A DNA stretch of 64,000 nucleotides, taken from NCBI GenBank assembly GCA_009775195.1, contig VSPF01000001.1, positions 1-64,000 of the forward strand, in the 5' to 3' direction. The notes beneath the pieces are model-generated. The model saw only the letters and a program-made list of their open reading frames with translations. It was not told where the DNA came from and did not search any database. Below are positions 34,218 to 42,405 of this stretch, in pieces. Numbering within the stretch: the stretch's first letter is position 1; every line of letters begins with the position of its first letter. This DNA comes from Muribaculaceae bacterium (GTDB taxonomy: Bacteria; Bacteroidota; Bacteroidia; Bacteroidales; Muribaculaceae). A program made the position numbers and the translations under genes.

Positions 34218-35510
34218 TTATTGTTGCTGCTGGTTGCCCGACTTATTCGATTTTTTAGATTTTCCGTGCCAGCGGTGCTTTTTCTTTTGGGCACCACTCT
34301 CTTTGTCACCGTTAGGCTTGGTATGCGGCCTGCCTTTGCGCGACCCCCTGGCCCGGCTGTCGCCGCGATATTGCGGAGCCTCGCCAAACTCGGCAGGAAT
34401 TTCTTCGCGGCGAACTTCGGAACCAAGGAAACGTTCGATTCCGGCCCAGCGCTGCTGGTCGCGTTCGCTGACAAAGGTCACAGCCTTGCCGCCGGCACCG
34501 GCACGCGCCGTTCGGCCGATGCGGTGCACGTAGTCCTCGGCTTCGTGTGGCACGTCGTAGTTAACGACCATGGCGATATCGTCGATATCGATGCCGCGCG
34601 ACAATATGTCGGTAGCGATGAGTATATCGATACGGCCGGCGCGAAAAGCAAGTATAACCTCTTCGCGCGCCTTTTGGTCGAGGTCGGAGTGCATCTCGGC
34701 AGCCTTCCAGTGGCTGCGACGCATTATCTGCGTAAGCTCTTTTACCTTTTGTTTCGACGATGAGAAGACAATCACGCGCTTGTCGTGGCCTTGTTCGAAA
34801 AGGCGTTTCAACAAGCCCTGCTTCTGACCTTCGTGGCATATAAATACCGACTGGTCGATTTTTTCGGCCGGTTTGGAGACTGCAATCTTGACTTCCTTGG
34901 GGTTGTGGAGTATACTTGCCGCCAACTGCTGGATTTTGCCGGGCATCGTGGCCGAGAACATCAGGGTCTGTCTCTCTTTGGGCAGTTCCGACACGATGCG
35001 CATGATATCGTCGGAGAAACCCATATCGAGCATACGGTCGGCCTCATCGAGGACGAAATATTTCACTGCCGACAGGTCTACATACCCCATCTTCATGTGC
35101 GCCAAGAGGCGTCCCGGAGTGGCAATTACCATGTCGGCGCCCTGGCGCAGGGCGTGCTGCTGACGGGCAAACTCCTTGCCGTCGTTGCCGCCGTGTATGG
35201 CAAGGCTGCTAACGGGGATATAATACGCAAAGCCCTCCATCTGGCGGTCGATTTGCTGCGCAAGCTCATGGGTGGGAACCATGATTACACACTTGACTTT
35301 AGAGTCGGCCTCGGTATCGGCAAGAAGGTCTATAATCGGCAGGAGGTATGCCGCTGTCTTGCCAGTACCGGTCTGGGCACAGGCTATCAGGTCGTTACCG
35401 TCGAGTATCAGGTCGATACTCTGCTCCTGGATGGGGGTGCACTCTTCGAAATGCATGGCATCGAGAGCGTCAAGAATATCATCGGAAAGGGCAAGCTGGT
35501 CAAAGCGCAT
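34218..35510 (-). CDS. DEAD-box RNA helicase, RhlE type
   Basis: 430 residues. Motifs: Q motif (CTPIQEQSIDLIL), AQTGTGKT, VPTHELAQQ, ATPGRLLAHM, LDEADRMLDMGF, SATMPGK, TDILSRGIDIDD, HRIGRTARAG. A basic low-complexity tail (about 380-430, RARGSRKGRPHTK..., GKSKKSNKSG) is typical of RhlE-like enzymes acting in cold shock and ribosome assembly. It lies 13 nt upstream of the GldB-related lipoprotein. The 139-nt gap upstream shows no clear promoter. Confidence 0.9.
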   Translation of the reverse strand: MRFDQLALSDDILDALDAMHFEECTPIQEQSIDLILDGNDLIACAQTGTGKTAAYLLPIIDLLADTEADSKVKCVIMVPTHELAQQIDRQMEGFAYYIPVSSLAIHGGNDGKEFARQQHALRQGADMVIATPGRLLAHMKMGYVDLSAVKYFVLDEADRMLDMGFSDDIMRIVSELPKERQTLMFSATMPGKIQQLAASILHNPKEVKIAVSKPAEKIDQSVFICHEGQKQGLLKRLFEQGHDKRVIVFSSSKQKVKELTQIMRRSHWKAAEMHSDLDQKAREEVILAFRAGRIDILIATDILSRGIDIDDIAMVVNYDVPHEAEDYVHRIGRTARAGAGGKAVTFVSERDQQRWAGIERFLGSEVRREEIPAEFGEAPQYRGDSRARGSRKGRPHTKPNGDKESGAQKKKHRWHGKSKKSNKSGNQQQQ

Positions 35511-35649
35511 GGTTGATAATGGTTTTATTTAGTTACTCACAAGTCTTAGAATAGATTTGATGGTCATGTACGAGGCTGATTGCAAATACAAGTGGTATAC
35601 AGGTTGCAGCCTCTATATTTTAAGTCATCAGGTACTGACTTATCAAAAG

Positions 35650-36087
35650 TCATTCGTCGGTATCGTCGTCAAAATCGAAATCAAAATCCCAACCGTCATC
35701 GCCGATGCTCTCGGTAAAGCGCGATAGTTCGCGACCCTCGCGCTTGGTGGGACGTCCGAGACCTTTCTGGCGGTCTACAAAGCCGGATATTTTGACGACT
35801 TCGAGCAGGTCATACTCTGATTTTGGTGTCAGGTTTTCAAGGTATTCAGGTACGAGGCGCGCACCAAGGCGGTTTTCGGTAAGGGCCTTCACTCGGAAGG
35901 TAAATGTGACCGGCGGCTTGCGCACCTTTATTATATCGCCCACCACTATTGTGCGCGAGGGCTTGACAGCCGGACCGTCGCCGACCGACACACGCCCCTT
36001 GCGACATGCGTCGGTAGCCACCGTGCGTGTCTTGAATATCCTCATGGCCCACAGCCATTTATCGATACGTACTTCGCTCTTGGGCAT
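35650..36087 (-). CDS. S4-domain RNA-binding protein, Hsp15/HslR-like
   Basis: 145 residues with an N-terminal S4 domain (RIDKWLWAMRIFKTRTVATDACRKGRVSVGDGPAVKPS, residues 5-45) and the VGDIIKVRKPPVTFTFRV continuation of Hsp15. E. coli Hsp15 binds 50S subunits carrying nascent chains. The C-terminal end is acidic (DDGWDFDFDFDDDTDE), unlike the basic tail of E. coli Hsp15. It lies downstream of pth, so the genes around it are translation-related. Confidence 0.85.
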   Translation of the reverse strand: MPKSEVRIDKWLWAMRIFKTRTVATDACRKGRVSVGDGPAVKPSRTIVVGDIIKVRKPPVTFTFRVKALTENRLGARLVPEYLENLTPKSEYDLLEVVKISGFVDRQKGLGRPTKREGRELSRFTESIGDDGWDFDFDFDDDTDE

Positions 36088-36213
36088 ATTATATATTTAA
36101 GTTTCGCAAGCTCACTTAAATGTTTAAGGGTTAAAGGTTAAGGTTTATGAACTGTCGTTTCAATTCTTATCTCAACAAATATTTTAGCTGATAAGCTCGT
36201 TAAACTTTAACCT

Positions 36214-36238
36214 TCAACTTTTCGCTTGCGAAAGTTGA
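36214..36238 (-). terminator. Hairpin after pth
   Basis: CAACTTTTCGC pairs with GCGAAAGTTG with one bulged T, directly after the pth stop. AT-rich sequence follows on the minus strand. The rest of 36088-36213 has short repeats of the type GGTTAAAG but no gene. Confidence 0.5.
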
Positions 36239-36239
36239 A

Positions 36240-36803
36240 TTATTTATTATTAAACTTGCACATAGCCGGGCCAAGGCCGGCGAGGACTGTCTCTTTTATT
36301 GCTTCGACGGCGACGGGTATGCGCTCGTCGACAACCTTGCGGTCGTCGGCGGGAAATTTGCCTAACACATAGTCTATCTGGCATCCGCGAGGGAAATCGC
36401 CACCGATGCCGAACCTCAGGCGCGGATAGGCATCAGTACCCAGCATCTGCGCAATATTCTTCAGGCCATTGTGCCCGGCGTCAGAGCCGCGAGCCTTGAT
36501 GCGGATAGCGCCCAGAGGCAGGGCGATGTCGTCGACAACGACAAGTATGTTCTCCACATCTATGCCCTCCTGGTCTTTCCAATATCTTACGGCATTGCCG
36601 CTGAGATTCATGTAAGTAGAAGGTTTGAGAAGTACAACCTGCTGATTTTTAACGCGCCCACGGCCTATATCGCCATAGCGGCCTGTAGAAAAAGAAATAT
36701 TGGACGCCTCGGCAAAGGCGTCCAATATCATAAATCCTATGTTGTGGCGGGTGTCACGGTATTCATCACCGATATTTCCCAAGCCTACAATCAGGTGCTT
36801 CAT
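36240..36803 (-). CDS. pth: Peptidyl-tRNA hydrolase
   Basis: Releases peptides from prematurely dissociated peptidyl-tRNA. 187 residues, normal length. Active-site residues are visible: Asn in [18 protein letters not shown] with the catalytic His of TRHNIG, Asn in [10 protein letters not shown], and the [16 protein letters not shown] and [12 protein letters not shown] segments. rplY lies 21 nt upstream on the same strand. Confidence 0.96.
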   Translation of the reverse strand: MKHLIVGLGNIGDEYRDTRHNIGFMILDAFAEASNISFSTGRYGDIGRGRVKNQQVVLLKPSTYMNLSGNAVRYWKDQEGIDVENILVVVDDIALPLGAIRIKARGSDAGHNGLKNIAQMLGTDAYPRLRFGIGGDFPRGCQIDYVLGKFPADDRKVVDERIPVAVEAIKETVLAGLGPAMCKFNNK

Positions 36804-36824
36804 GCTGTCAACACGAACTTGTTA

Positions 36825-37475
36825 TTACTTGGCAGCAGCGGCGGCAGCACCACGGGCTGCACGTGTGAGCTGTACTGCGCAGACAACAGCGTTCTTTGCA
36901 TTGACGAGTTCGAGACCGTCGATGTGGATGTCGCCAACGGCAAGTGATTTGCCGAGACCGAGGTCGTCGACGTTGATTACGAGACGCTCGGGGATAGCGG
37001 TGTAGATGGCACGAACCTTGAGTTTCTTCATCGAGAGGTTGAGCTTACCACCGGCCTTAACACCGGCAGCGTGGCCTTCGAGTTTGACGGGTACTTCCAT
37101 CACGATTGGCTTGGTATCGTTGACCTCGAGGAAATCCATGTGGAGGATGGTATCCTTTACAGGGTGGAACTGGAGGTCTTTGAGGACGGCCATGCGTTTC
37201 TCACCGTTGATATCGAGTTCTACAGCGAAGATGTCGGGAGTGTAGACGAGTTTGCGAACAGCATCGTTAGATACAACGAGGTCGGTTGTAATCAGGCCCT
37301 TGCCATTGCCGATTTCTACGATTTTCTCACCGGGCTTGAGGGTGCCGGCATAGGGAAGTTCTACAATCGCGCCACCATTGAGCACTACGGGGATAAGGCC
37401 CTGGTTGCGAAGGGCTTTAGTCGCCTTCTTGCCCAAATCTACACGAGGCTGGGCTGCAAGTTTGAAAAGTTCCAT
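36825..37475 (-). CDS. rplY: 50S ribosomal protein L25 (CTC form)
   Basis: 216 residues: the long form with the N-terminal 5S-rRNA-binding L25 domain (LRNQGLIPVVLNGG, VLKDLQFHPVKDTILHMDFLEV) and a C-terminal beta domain (VPVKLEGHAAGVKAGGKLNLSMKKLKVRA). It ends in an Ala-rich tail. A TAATTTTG -7 box lies at 37502-37495, about 20 nt before the start. It is followed by pth, a pairing common in many bacteria. Confidence 0.95.
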   Translation of the reverse strand: MELFKLAAQPRVDLGKKATKALRNQGLIPVVLNGGAIVELPYAGTLKPGEKIVEIGNGKGLITTDLVVSNDAVRKLVYTPDIFAVELDINGEKRMAVLKDLQFHPVKDTILHMDFLEVNDTKPIVMEVPVKLEGHAAGVKAGGKLNLSMKKLKVRAIYTAIPERLVINVDDLGLGKSLAVGDIHIDGLELVNAKNAVVCAVQLTRAARGAAAAAAK

Positions 37476-37494
37476 TGTAATGATTTGTGTTACT

Positions 37495-37502
37495 CAAAAT
37501 TA
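37495..37502 (-). promoter_or_regulatory. -7 box of rplY-pth
   Basis: TAATTTTG on the minus strand, 20 nt before the rplY start. No convincing -33 box at the usual distance. Confidence 0.45.
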
Positions 37503-37552
37503 AGTATTGCTCCTTAATTTCCCATCACACGGGGATGCTAAAAAGCAAGTAG

Positions 37553-37625
37553 AGCCGCGAGTGGGACTCGAACCCACGACCTTTTCGTTACGAATGAAAT
37601 GCTCTACCAACTGAGCTATTGCGGC
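37553..37625 (-). tRNA. tRNA-Thr (anticodon CGU)
   Basis: 73 nt on the minus strand beginning GCCGCAATAGCTCAGTTGGT. D arm GCTC/GAGC, anticodon loop TTCGTAA with anticodon CGT (reads ACG), T arm GTGGG-TTCGAGT-CCCAC, discriminator T, CCA not encoded. Two A-C mismatches are present: acceptor pair 6-67 and anticodon-stem pair 31-39. It has a strong promoter directly upstream. Confidence 0.93.
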
Positions 37626-37643
37626 GTTGCGAAAATTGCGCTG

Positions 37644-37675
37644 CAAAGTTACTGCTTTATTTTTAATTTTGCAAA
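37644..37675 (-). promoter_or_regulatory. tRNA-Thr promoter (TTTG-N20-TAACTTTG)
   Basis: -33 TTTG at 37675-37672 and -7 TAACTTTG at 37651-37644 on the minus strand, 20 nt apart, about 18 nt before the tRNA 5' end. Confidence 0.75.
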
Positions 37676-37734
37676 TATAATGCCAACTTTGTCAGAAATA
37701 TCACAAAGACAAATATTTAAAGCGATACTTTGGC

Positions 37735-38241
37735 CTAATTATTTTTTTGCTCGAGGCCCAACAGGTATTGTTTGGCAGGGAGGCCGCCGGCATAGCCTGT
37801 GAGGGAGTTGTCGCTGCCGATTACGCGGTGGCATGGGGCGAAAATCGATATGGCGTTCGCCCCGTTGGCATTGGCAACGGCCCTGACTGCATGAGGCATA
37901 CCTATGCGTGAAGCTAATTTGCCGTAAGAAATAGTTGCTCCGTAAGGTATTTCGAGCAATGCCTGCCATACCTTTTTCTGAAACCCGGTGCCGGTGAGCA
38001 ACAAGGGGATATCGAAACGTCGGCGCTGCCCGGCAAAGTATTCGTCGAGCTGCAAGGCCGCAGCATCGAGTAGCGACGATGTGCCTGTATGGAAATCAGC
38101 AGAGAGAATTCGTCTGAGCCGTTGTTCATTTTGTTCACGGTGTTTACCATGCACCCAGTCGCACAAACACAAACGATTGGCAAACGCCCCCAACACGAGC
38201 CGTCCGCAAGGCGCGTCATATTCTTTCACTACTATTTCCAT
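37735..38241 (-). CDS. ogt: Methylated-DNA-protein-cysteine methyltransferase
   Basis: Suicide repair enzyme that takes the alkyl group from O6-methylguanine. 168 residues. The acceptor Cys137 is in IFAPCHRVIG. The helix-turn-helix segment (IPYGATISYGKLASRIGMPHAVRAVANANGAN) with the Arg finger and Asn hinge precedes it. No AdaA domain is present. A TACTTTTG -7 box lies upstream at 38269-38262. Confidence 0.92.
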   Translation of the reverse strand: MEIVVKEYDAPCGRLVLGAFANRLCLCDWVHGKHREQNEQRLRRILSADFHTGTSSLLDAAALQLDEYFAGQRRRFDIPLLLTGTGFQKKVWQALLEIPYGATISYGKLASRIGMPHAVRAVANANGANAISIFAPCHRVIGSDNSLTGYAGGLPAKQYLLGLEQKNN

Positions 38242-38280
38242 AATTGCTAAATTCTAATGTACAAAAGTAGTGAATATCTA

Positions 38281-39498
38281 CTAATGCCGGCTTGATGACC
38301 GGAATAAAAATCTGACACCGAGGTTGAGATTGAAATTCAGCGGCTTGTCTTTATAAATGGTGCGCAATTGCGACCCGTCGTCAAAATAATAACTTATGCC
38401 GGGCTCGACATATATGCCGACCGACTTGACTATATTGCACTGCACACCGGCCGAAGCATTGACCGAAAACTGCCACGGCCTGTCGGATATACTTTCGTCA
38501 TTGCCACCATTCTTGTGATTATCAATAAAATAATCACAATCGAGTGTTGCAGCGACACACTTTTCGACGAGTCCGCCACCTGAAGCATAAAAATCTAAGG
38601 ACTTCCAAGACCAAATGCGGTATTTCACATTGAGCGGCAAGCCGATATAGTGCAGCCTTTGAACTGCCGAATAGTAATGACTGCCACTACCCTCTTTTAT
38701 ATCAGATGTAAGATTTGTGTACGACAAACCGCTCTCGATACCGAACCGGTCATTTAGATTGTAGACCACTGATATACCGGCCCGGACGGGCAGACGATGC
38801 TTGATATCCGAATTGACGGCCTTACCCTGGTTAAACAGCAATATCCCCAACATCGGGTCGTCGCGCCACTGTGAGTTTTGAGGGCCAACACTGTTTAAAA
38901 TCGCGTTATAACCCGACTGGTTATTAAACAAAGCGCCCGTACCGCCCGATGTGTACATAGACAAAGAAAAACTGCCACCATTATCTCGACGATTATGTTT
39001 GACAGCCGCAATATAATCGCCAGCAGTGTCCGTAATGTCCCTGACGGTTTTAATGTCCACAGTGTCCACGGTGTCCTGGGCCTCATTAACCGTGGACACA
39101 GCCACCGCGTCATTTTGACAAACCGAATCTTGTGGCATTACAACACCTGAAAGCCCGACAGCCTTATCATGACGGATGAGATTTCCGACAGCCCTGTCCG
39201 AGGAAACCTTGGTTAAAGGCAAGTTCCCCGGGCCGGGTACAGTCGGCCGATATGATATCATTTCGGGGGCGGCTAACTTTGGCAAGGCAATGTCGTCGCG
39301 CATCAGATAGACAGCCGTAGAAATTACGGCAACCAGCATGGCGGCAACAGCCACCGACCGCCTTACCCATACCAATATGCATTTGCGACGAATGTCGCTG
39401 CCCTGAGCAGCCTCGATAGAAGCCCATAGCTCGTCGGGCTCGTCGACCTCATAATCCGACATCCGGTCATGAATCTTATTTAGCCACTCATCGCTCAT
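38281..39498 (-). CDS. Anti-sigma-like membrane protein with C-terminal outer-membrane-type beta-barrel
   Basis: 405 residues. Residues 1-40 are a soluble acidic segment (DEWLNKIHDRMSDYEVDEPDELWASIE), of the kind seen at the cytoplasmic end of Bacteroidota anti-sigma factors. One membrane helix follows at about 47-66 (RSVAVAAMLVAVISTAVYLM), then a linker, and from about 200 a series of amphipathic strands ending in LNLGVRFLFRSSSRH, like PorT-family small barrels. The start overlaps the sigma-factor stop (ATGA), so it is probably that factor's regulator. How a barrel could sit behind an inner-membrane helix is unresolved. Confidence 0.7.
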   Translation of the reverse strand: MSDEWLNKIHDRMSDYEVDEPDELWASIEAAQGSDIRRKCILVWVRRSVAVAAMLVAVISTAVYLMRDDIALPKLAAPEMISYRPTVPGPGNLPLTKVSSDRAVGNLIRHDKAVGLSGVVMPQDSVCQNDAVAVSTVNEAQDTVDTVDIKTVRDITDTAGDYIAAVKHNRRDNGGSFSLSMYTSGGTGALFNNQSGYNAILNSVGPQNSQWRDDPMLGILLFNQGKAVNSDIKHRLPVRAGISVVYNLNDRFGIESGLSYTNLTSDIKEGSGSHYYSAVQRLHYIGLPLNVKYRIWSWKSLDFYASGGGLVEKCVAATLDCDYFIDNHKNGGNDESISDRPWQFSVNASAGVQCNIVKSVGIYVEPGISYYFDDGSQLRTIYKDKPLNFNLNLGVRFLFRSSSRH

Positions 39499-40064
39499 AT
39501 TGATATAGTCTTAGAATTATTATAAAGCCTGATTTTCTCAGCCAACATAGCCTTTGCCCTGTGTAGCTGCGATGCCGAAGTGCTTTCCTTTATGCCCAGG
39601 AGCGAGGCTATTTCTTTATGGCTCCGGTTCTCTACAACATAAAGGTTGAATATAGTGCGGTAGCCGTCGGGCAAGTCGCGTATCATCTGAAATATAAGCT
39701 CCGAGGGCAGAGAATCTATATCAGGCTCGTCAACGGGCAAATCGTGTTCGTTTTCGGAAATTCCGACAAACTCTATGCGGCCGTTACGGCGCTGGAATTT
39801 AAGTACTTCGTTTACTGTCACCTTTGTCATCCAAGCCTTAAGGGAACCTCGGCCTCGATAATCAAAAGAGGAAATAGAGGAGAAAATCTTTAAGAAACTA
39901 TCTTGCAAAACGTCTTTAATATCCTCGTCATTAAGAATATAGCGAGAGCATACGGCGGCAAGGTAACGGACATAATTTTTATATACCGTCCTTTGCGCCG
40001 TATTATCGCCCAGCCTTACGAGGCGTAGAAGTTGTAATTCACTGTCAGTCTCGTCAAGTTCCAT
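39495..40064 (-). CDS. ECF-type RNA polymerase sigma factor
   Basis: 189 residues: sigma region 2 (about 25-95: YLAAVCSRYILNDEDIKDVLQDSFLKIF..., RGSLKAWMTKVTVNEVLKFQRR) and region 4 (about 125-180: LPDGYRTIFNLYVVENRSHKEIASLLGIKESTSASQLHRAKAML). No extra C-terminal domain. It lies 12 nt downstream of a NigD-like lipoprotein and overlaps the anti-sigma-like gene, forming a three-gene envelope-sensing unit. The target genes are unknown. Confidence 0.92.
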   Translation of the reverse strand: MELDETDSELQLLRLVRLGDNTAQRTVYKNYVRYLAAVCSRYILNDEDIKDVLQDSFLKIFSSISSFDYRGRGSLKAWMTKVTVNEVLKFQRRNGRIEFVGISENEHDLPVDEPDIDSLPSELIFQMIRDLPDGYRTIFNLYVVENRSHKEIASLLGIKESTSASQLHRAKAMLAEKIRLYNNSKTISI

Positions 40065-40076
40065 TCCTCTCGGGAA

Positions 40077-40799
40077 TCATTCTATCGAGCGTGAGAACCT
40101 GATTGATGCTGCATCAATATCTTGGTGCACGGGCCTCATTTTCAGGTCGAACTCGGCGGTCTTGTCACCGTCGAAAGATTTCCATTTGAGTTTTATTTTC
40201 ACATCGTCACCGTTGGGTCGGGGCAGATTGTTGAGGTTAAAGGCAATCAGCGCATCGCCCCATTCGCCCCAAACATCATCATTTGCATCGTGACGAAGTT
40301 CAAACTCATACGGGTCGTCAGGGTTGGTGCCGGTCAACAGGTTGACATAGTGATTCGTCCCAGATGTGCCCCAGCGTGTGCGTATGCGCAGGGTGATATA
40401 GCCGTCTTCTGCAACGGTAACCCAGTCGCGGATAATCTCGATAGGGTCGTTGCCATATACTTCGTCGTTACGGTCGGCAAGGCTCTCGACCGGCAGTTTT
40501 GTGCGTATGCTGTCGAGCCAGTTGACATGTACACGGCGAATACCGCTACCGACAACTTCATCCGAATAATTGACAAGCGCACGGACTTCTTTGTCGCCAA
40601 AGGGCGATTTCTTCATATTCGCCGGCTCCAACTGAGTGTTGTTGTCGAGTTGCATGATGAAGCTGCCGTCGGCGTTGGGGCATACTGTTACGAGCGCGGT
40701 GGGCATGCGCGACACATACGAGTCGTCGTCATCGAGGCACGACGGAAGCGTCAACATACCAAACCCGAGGATAGGTAGTAGAAAATTACTAAATTTCAT
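40077..40799 (-). CDS. NigD-like lipoprotein
   Basis: 240 residues. The lipobox LPSC gives Cys21, followed by LDDDDS, an acidic run like the export signal that sends Bacteroidota lipoproteins to the cell surface. The body (RALVNYSDEV, RVHVNWLDSIRTK, ...DDVKIKLKWKSFDGDKTAEFDLKM) follows the NigD family, two beta domains named from a bacteriocin-linked gene of Prevotella. It is the first gene of the unit with the ECF sigma and anti-sigma-like genes. Confidence 0.8.
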   Translation of the reverse strand: MKFSNFLLPILGFGMLTLPSCLDDDDSYVSRMPTALVTVCPNADGSFIMQLDNNTQLEPANMKKSPFGDKEVRALVNYSDEVVGSGIRRVHVNWLDSIRTKLPVESLADRNDEVYGNDPIEIIRDWVTVAEDGYITLRIRTRWGTSGTNHYVNLLTGTNPDDPYEFELRHDANDDVWGEWGDALIAFNLNNLPRPNGDDVKIKLKWKSFDGDKTAEFDLKMRPVHQDIDAASIRFSRSIE

Positions 40800-40890
40800 T
40801 TCAATAAATTTAATCGGTTGTTCTATTATATCAAATCCCGGAAAACCGAAAACCTTGCACCGACGACAAAAAATTTTTCACATTGCAGTC

Positions 40891-40921
40891 AAAAATTTAG
40901 CCCCACCGTGATGGCGAGGCT
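40891..40921 (-). terminator. Rho-independent terminator after hicB
   Basis: On the minus strand AGCCTCGCC-atcac-GGTGGGGCT (9 bp, two G-T wobbles) is followed by AAATTTTTG. It lies 27 nt after the antitoxin stop. Confidence 0.65.
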
Positions 40922-40947
40922 AATGCCATTTTCGAATCGAATTATTA

Positions 40948-41346
40948 TCAAACAAGACGAAGGGCGGCCAATTCCACGCCAAGTCGGTGAATACCAGCCT
41001 CGATTTTTTCAAGCTGCTTATCTGATATAGGGGTAGCGCCGCTGCGATACTGGCGCATAAGGCTGTCGTTGATGCCGAGATACCGACCGAGAGCACTAAC
41101 GTTGAACATCGAGTAATACTCGAACAGCGATGAAATATCAAAACGGAACTCGACTTCTTCAGAGAGACATTTTGGCATTTCATCTCCGAATTCTATATAA
41201 CTCTCCTTGACCTCTTCAATAGAATTAAAGAAATCATCTTTTGCTTCCTTTACAGTGTCACCGGTTCCGATAAGCTGTACTTTGTCTCCAGTGGTGTTAT
41301 AAGCTATGTATGTGCCGTCTGATTGTTTTTCAATACTTACTTTCAT
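40948..41346 (-). CDS. hicB: HicB-like antitoxin with C-terminal helix-turn-helix
   Basis: 132 residues. The N-terminal half is the HicB partial RNase H fold (KVSIEKQSDGTYIAYNTTGDKVQLIGTGDTVKEAKDDFFNSIEEVKESY). The C-terminal half is an XRE-like DNA-binding segment (VSALGRYLGINDSLMRQYRSGATPISDKQLEKI), so this is a different subtype from the ribbon-helix-helix HicB at 6631. It lies 73 nt downstream of the small hicA gene on the same strand and is ended by a terminator. Confidence 0.82.
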   Translation of the reverse strand: MKVSIEKQSDGTYIAYNTTGDKVQLIGTGDTVKEAKDDFFNSIEEVKESYIEFGDEMPKCLSEEVEFRFDISSLFEYYSMFNVSALGRYLGINDSLMRQYRSGATPISDKQLEKIEAGIHRLGVELAALRLV

Positions 41347-41419
41347 ATCGACTTGGTGCTATTGGTTGTGAGATAACATTATTGAATAAAGTTTGAGGTG
41401 CATAATCTCCTCGCTTATA

Positions 41420-41599
41420 TTAGAAACCTAATTGCTTTTTCAAACTAAGCATTAGGCCTTTCCTTATTTCTTGTGAACCATGACGCTCGACTACCAAACG
41501 CTCACCGTTGTCATTGACATAGATATCATGTTTCTTGCCATGGGCATAAAGTCTATACCCCTTATCGGTGGCGATTTTAATTAGTTCTTTCCATTTCAT
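41420..41599 (-). CDS. hicA: HicA-family toxin (59 residues)
   Basis: A short ORF on the minus strand, ATG at 41599 and TAA ending at 41420. The product starts MKWKELIKIATDKGYRLYAH, continues with GKKHDIYVNDNGERLVVERH and ends GLMLSLKKQLGF. Layout and length match compact HicA mRNA interferases; the family's catalytic His is in GKKHDIY. Toxin first, antitoxin second, with its own promoter at 41631-41662. The region is AT-rich compared with its neighbours. Confidence 0.8.
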   Translation of the reverse strand: MKWKELIKIATDKGYRLYAHGKKHDIYVNDNGERLVVERHGSQEIRKGLMLSLKKQLGF

Positions 41600-41630
41600 A
41601 GTGCCACAAGTTTTGCGGTTATCACCTATG

Positions 41631-41662
41631 CAAAGGTATAACGATTTCGTGATACCACCAAA
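41631..41662 (-). promoter_or_regulatory. Promoter of the second hicAB pair (TTTG-N20-TACCTTTG)
   Basis: -33 TTTG at 41662-41659 and -7 TACCTTTG at 41638-41631 on the minus strand, 20 nt apart, about 32 nt before the hicA start codon. Confidence 0.72.
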
Positions 41663-41733
41663 TTTTTAGGCAAAAAAATAACGAAAATGCAATTTTTGGA
41701 GCAGCACTAAGCAGTTGCAAAACCGAGTATAGC

Positions 41734-42405
41734 CTATCTATAAAAATTCTTCAGATGGGTGTAGAGCGAGTGGAGGGGGAGGCCCATTACGTTGTAGAAG
41801 CATCCGTCGACACGGGCGATTGCCGCCGCGCCTATCCACTCCTGTATGCCGTAGGCCCCGGCTTTGTCGAGAGGGCGGTAGCGCGCCACATAGCGTGTGA
41901 TTTCGTCGTCGGTAAGCGGGCCGAATGTAACCAGCGTGGTTTCAGAGAATGTATCGTTCTTGGCACCGTCGAGCGACATAAGTGTCACTCCGGTCACGAC
42001 TGTATGTGTCGCATTTTCGAGTTTGTGCAACATCTTGGCGGCTTCGGCCTCGTCGTGAGGCTTGCCCATTATTGCACCGTCGGCAATGACTATTGTATCG
42101 GCAGTGATAATGAGTTCGCCGGGGGCAAGCAGGTCGGCATAAGCCTTAGCCTTGAGCTGCGACAAATATGCCGGCACGTCGGCAGCGGCCATGTCGGGCG
42201 GATATACCTCGTCGACATCTCGCGGTGTCGCAATCTCGAACGACGGCAAAATCAGCCCTAATAGTTCGCGGCGACGCGGCGAGTTCGATGCCAGCAATAC
42301 ATTTACACCGGCATACGCCTCGCTCGGCAGCGGCGGCAAGATTGCCGTATGGTTATCGGGACATGTACCCGTGTGAAAATCGAGATGATGTGTTTCGTTA
42401 TTCAT
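41734..42405 (-). CDS. maf: Maf-family nucleoside triphosphate pyrophosphatase
   Basis: Start set at MNNETHHLDFHTG (overlapping kdsC by ATGA), 223 residues; the longer frame upstream is a shadow of kdsC. The Maf signature VLLASNSPRRRELLGLI is followed by ITADTIVIADGAIMGKPHDEAEA and YGIQEWIGAAAIARVDGCFYNVMGLPL. Such enzymes hydrolyse dTTP/UTP and modified pyrimidine nucleotides. About 30 residues precede the Maf fold, slightly more than usual. Confidence 0.9.
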   Translation of the reverse strand: MNNETHHLDFHTGTCPDNHTAILPPLPSEAYAGVNVLLASNSPRRRELLGLILPSFEIATPRDVDEVYPPDMAAADVPAYLSQLKAKAYADLLAPGELIITADTIVIADGAIMGKPHDEAEAAKMLHKLENATHTVVTGVTLMSLDGAKNDTFSETTLVTFGPLTDDEITRYVARYRPLDKAGAYGIQEWIGAAAIARVDGCFYNVMGLPLHSLYTHLKNFYR

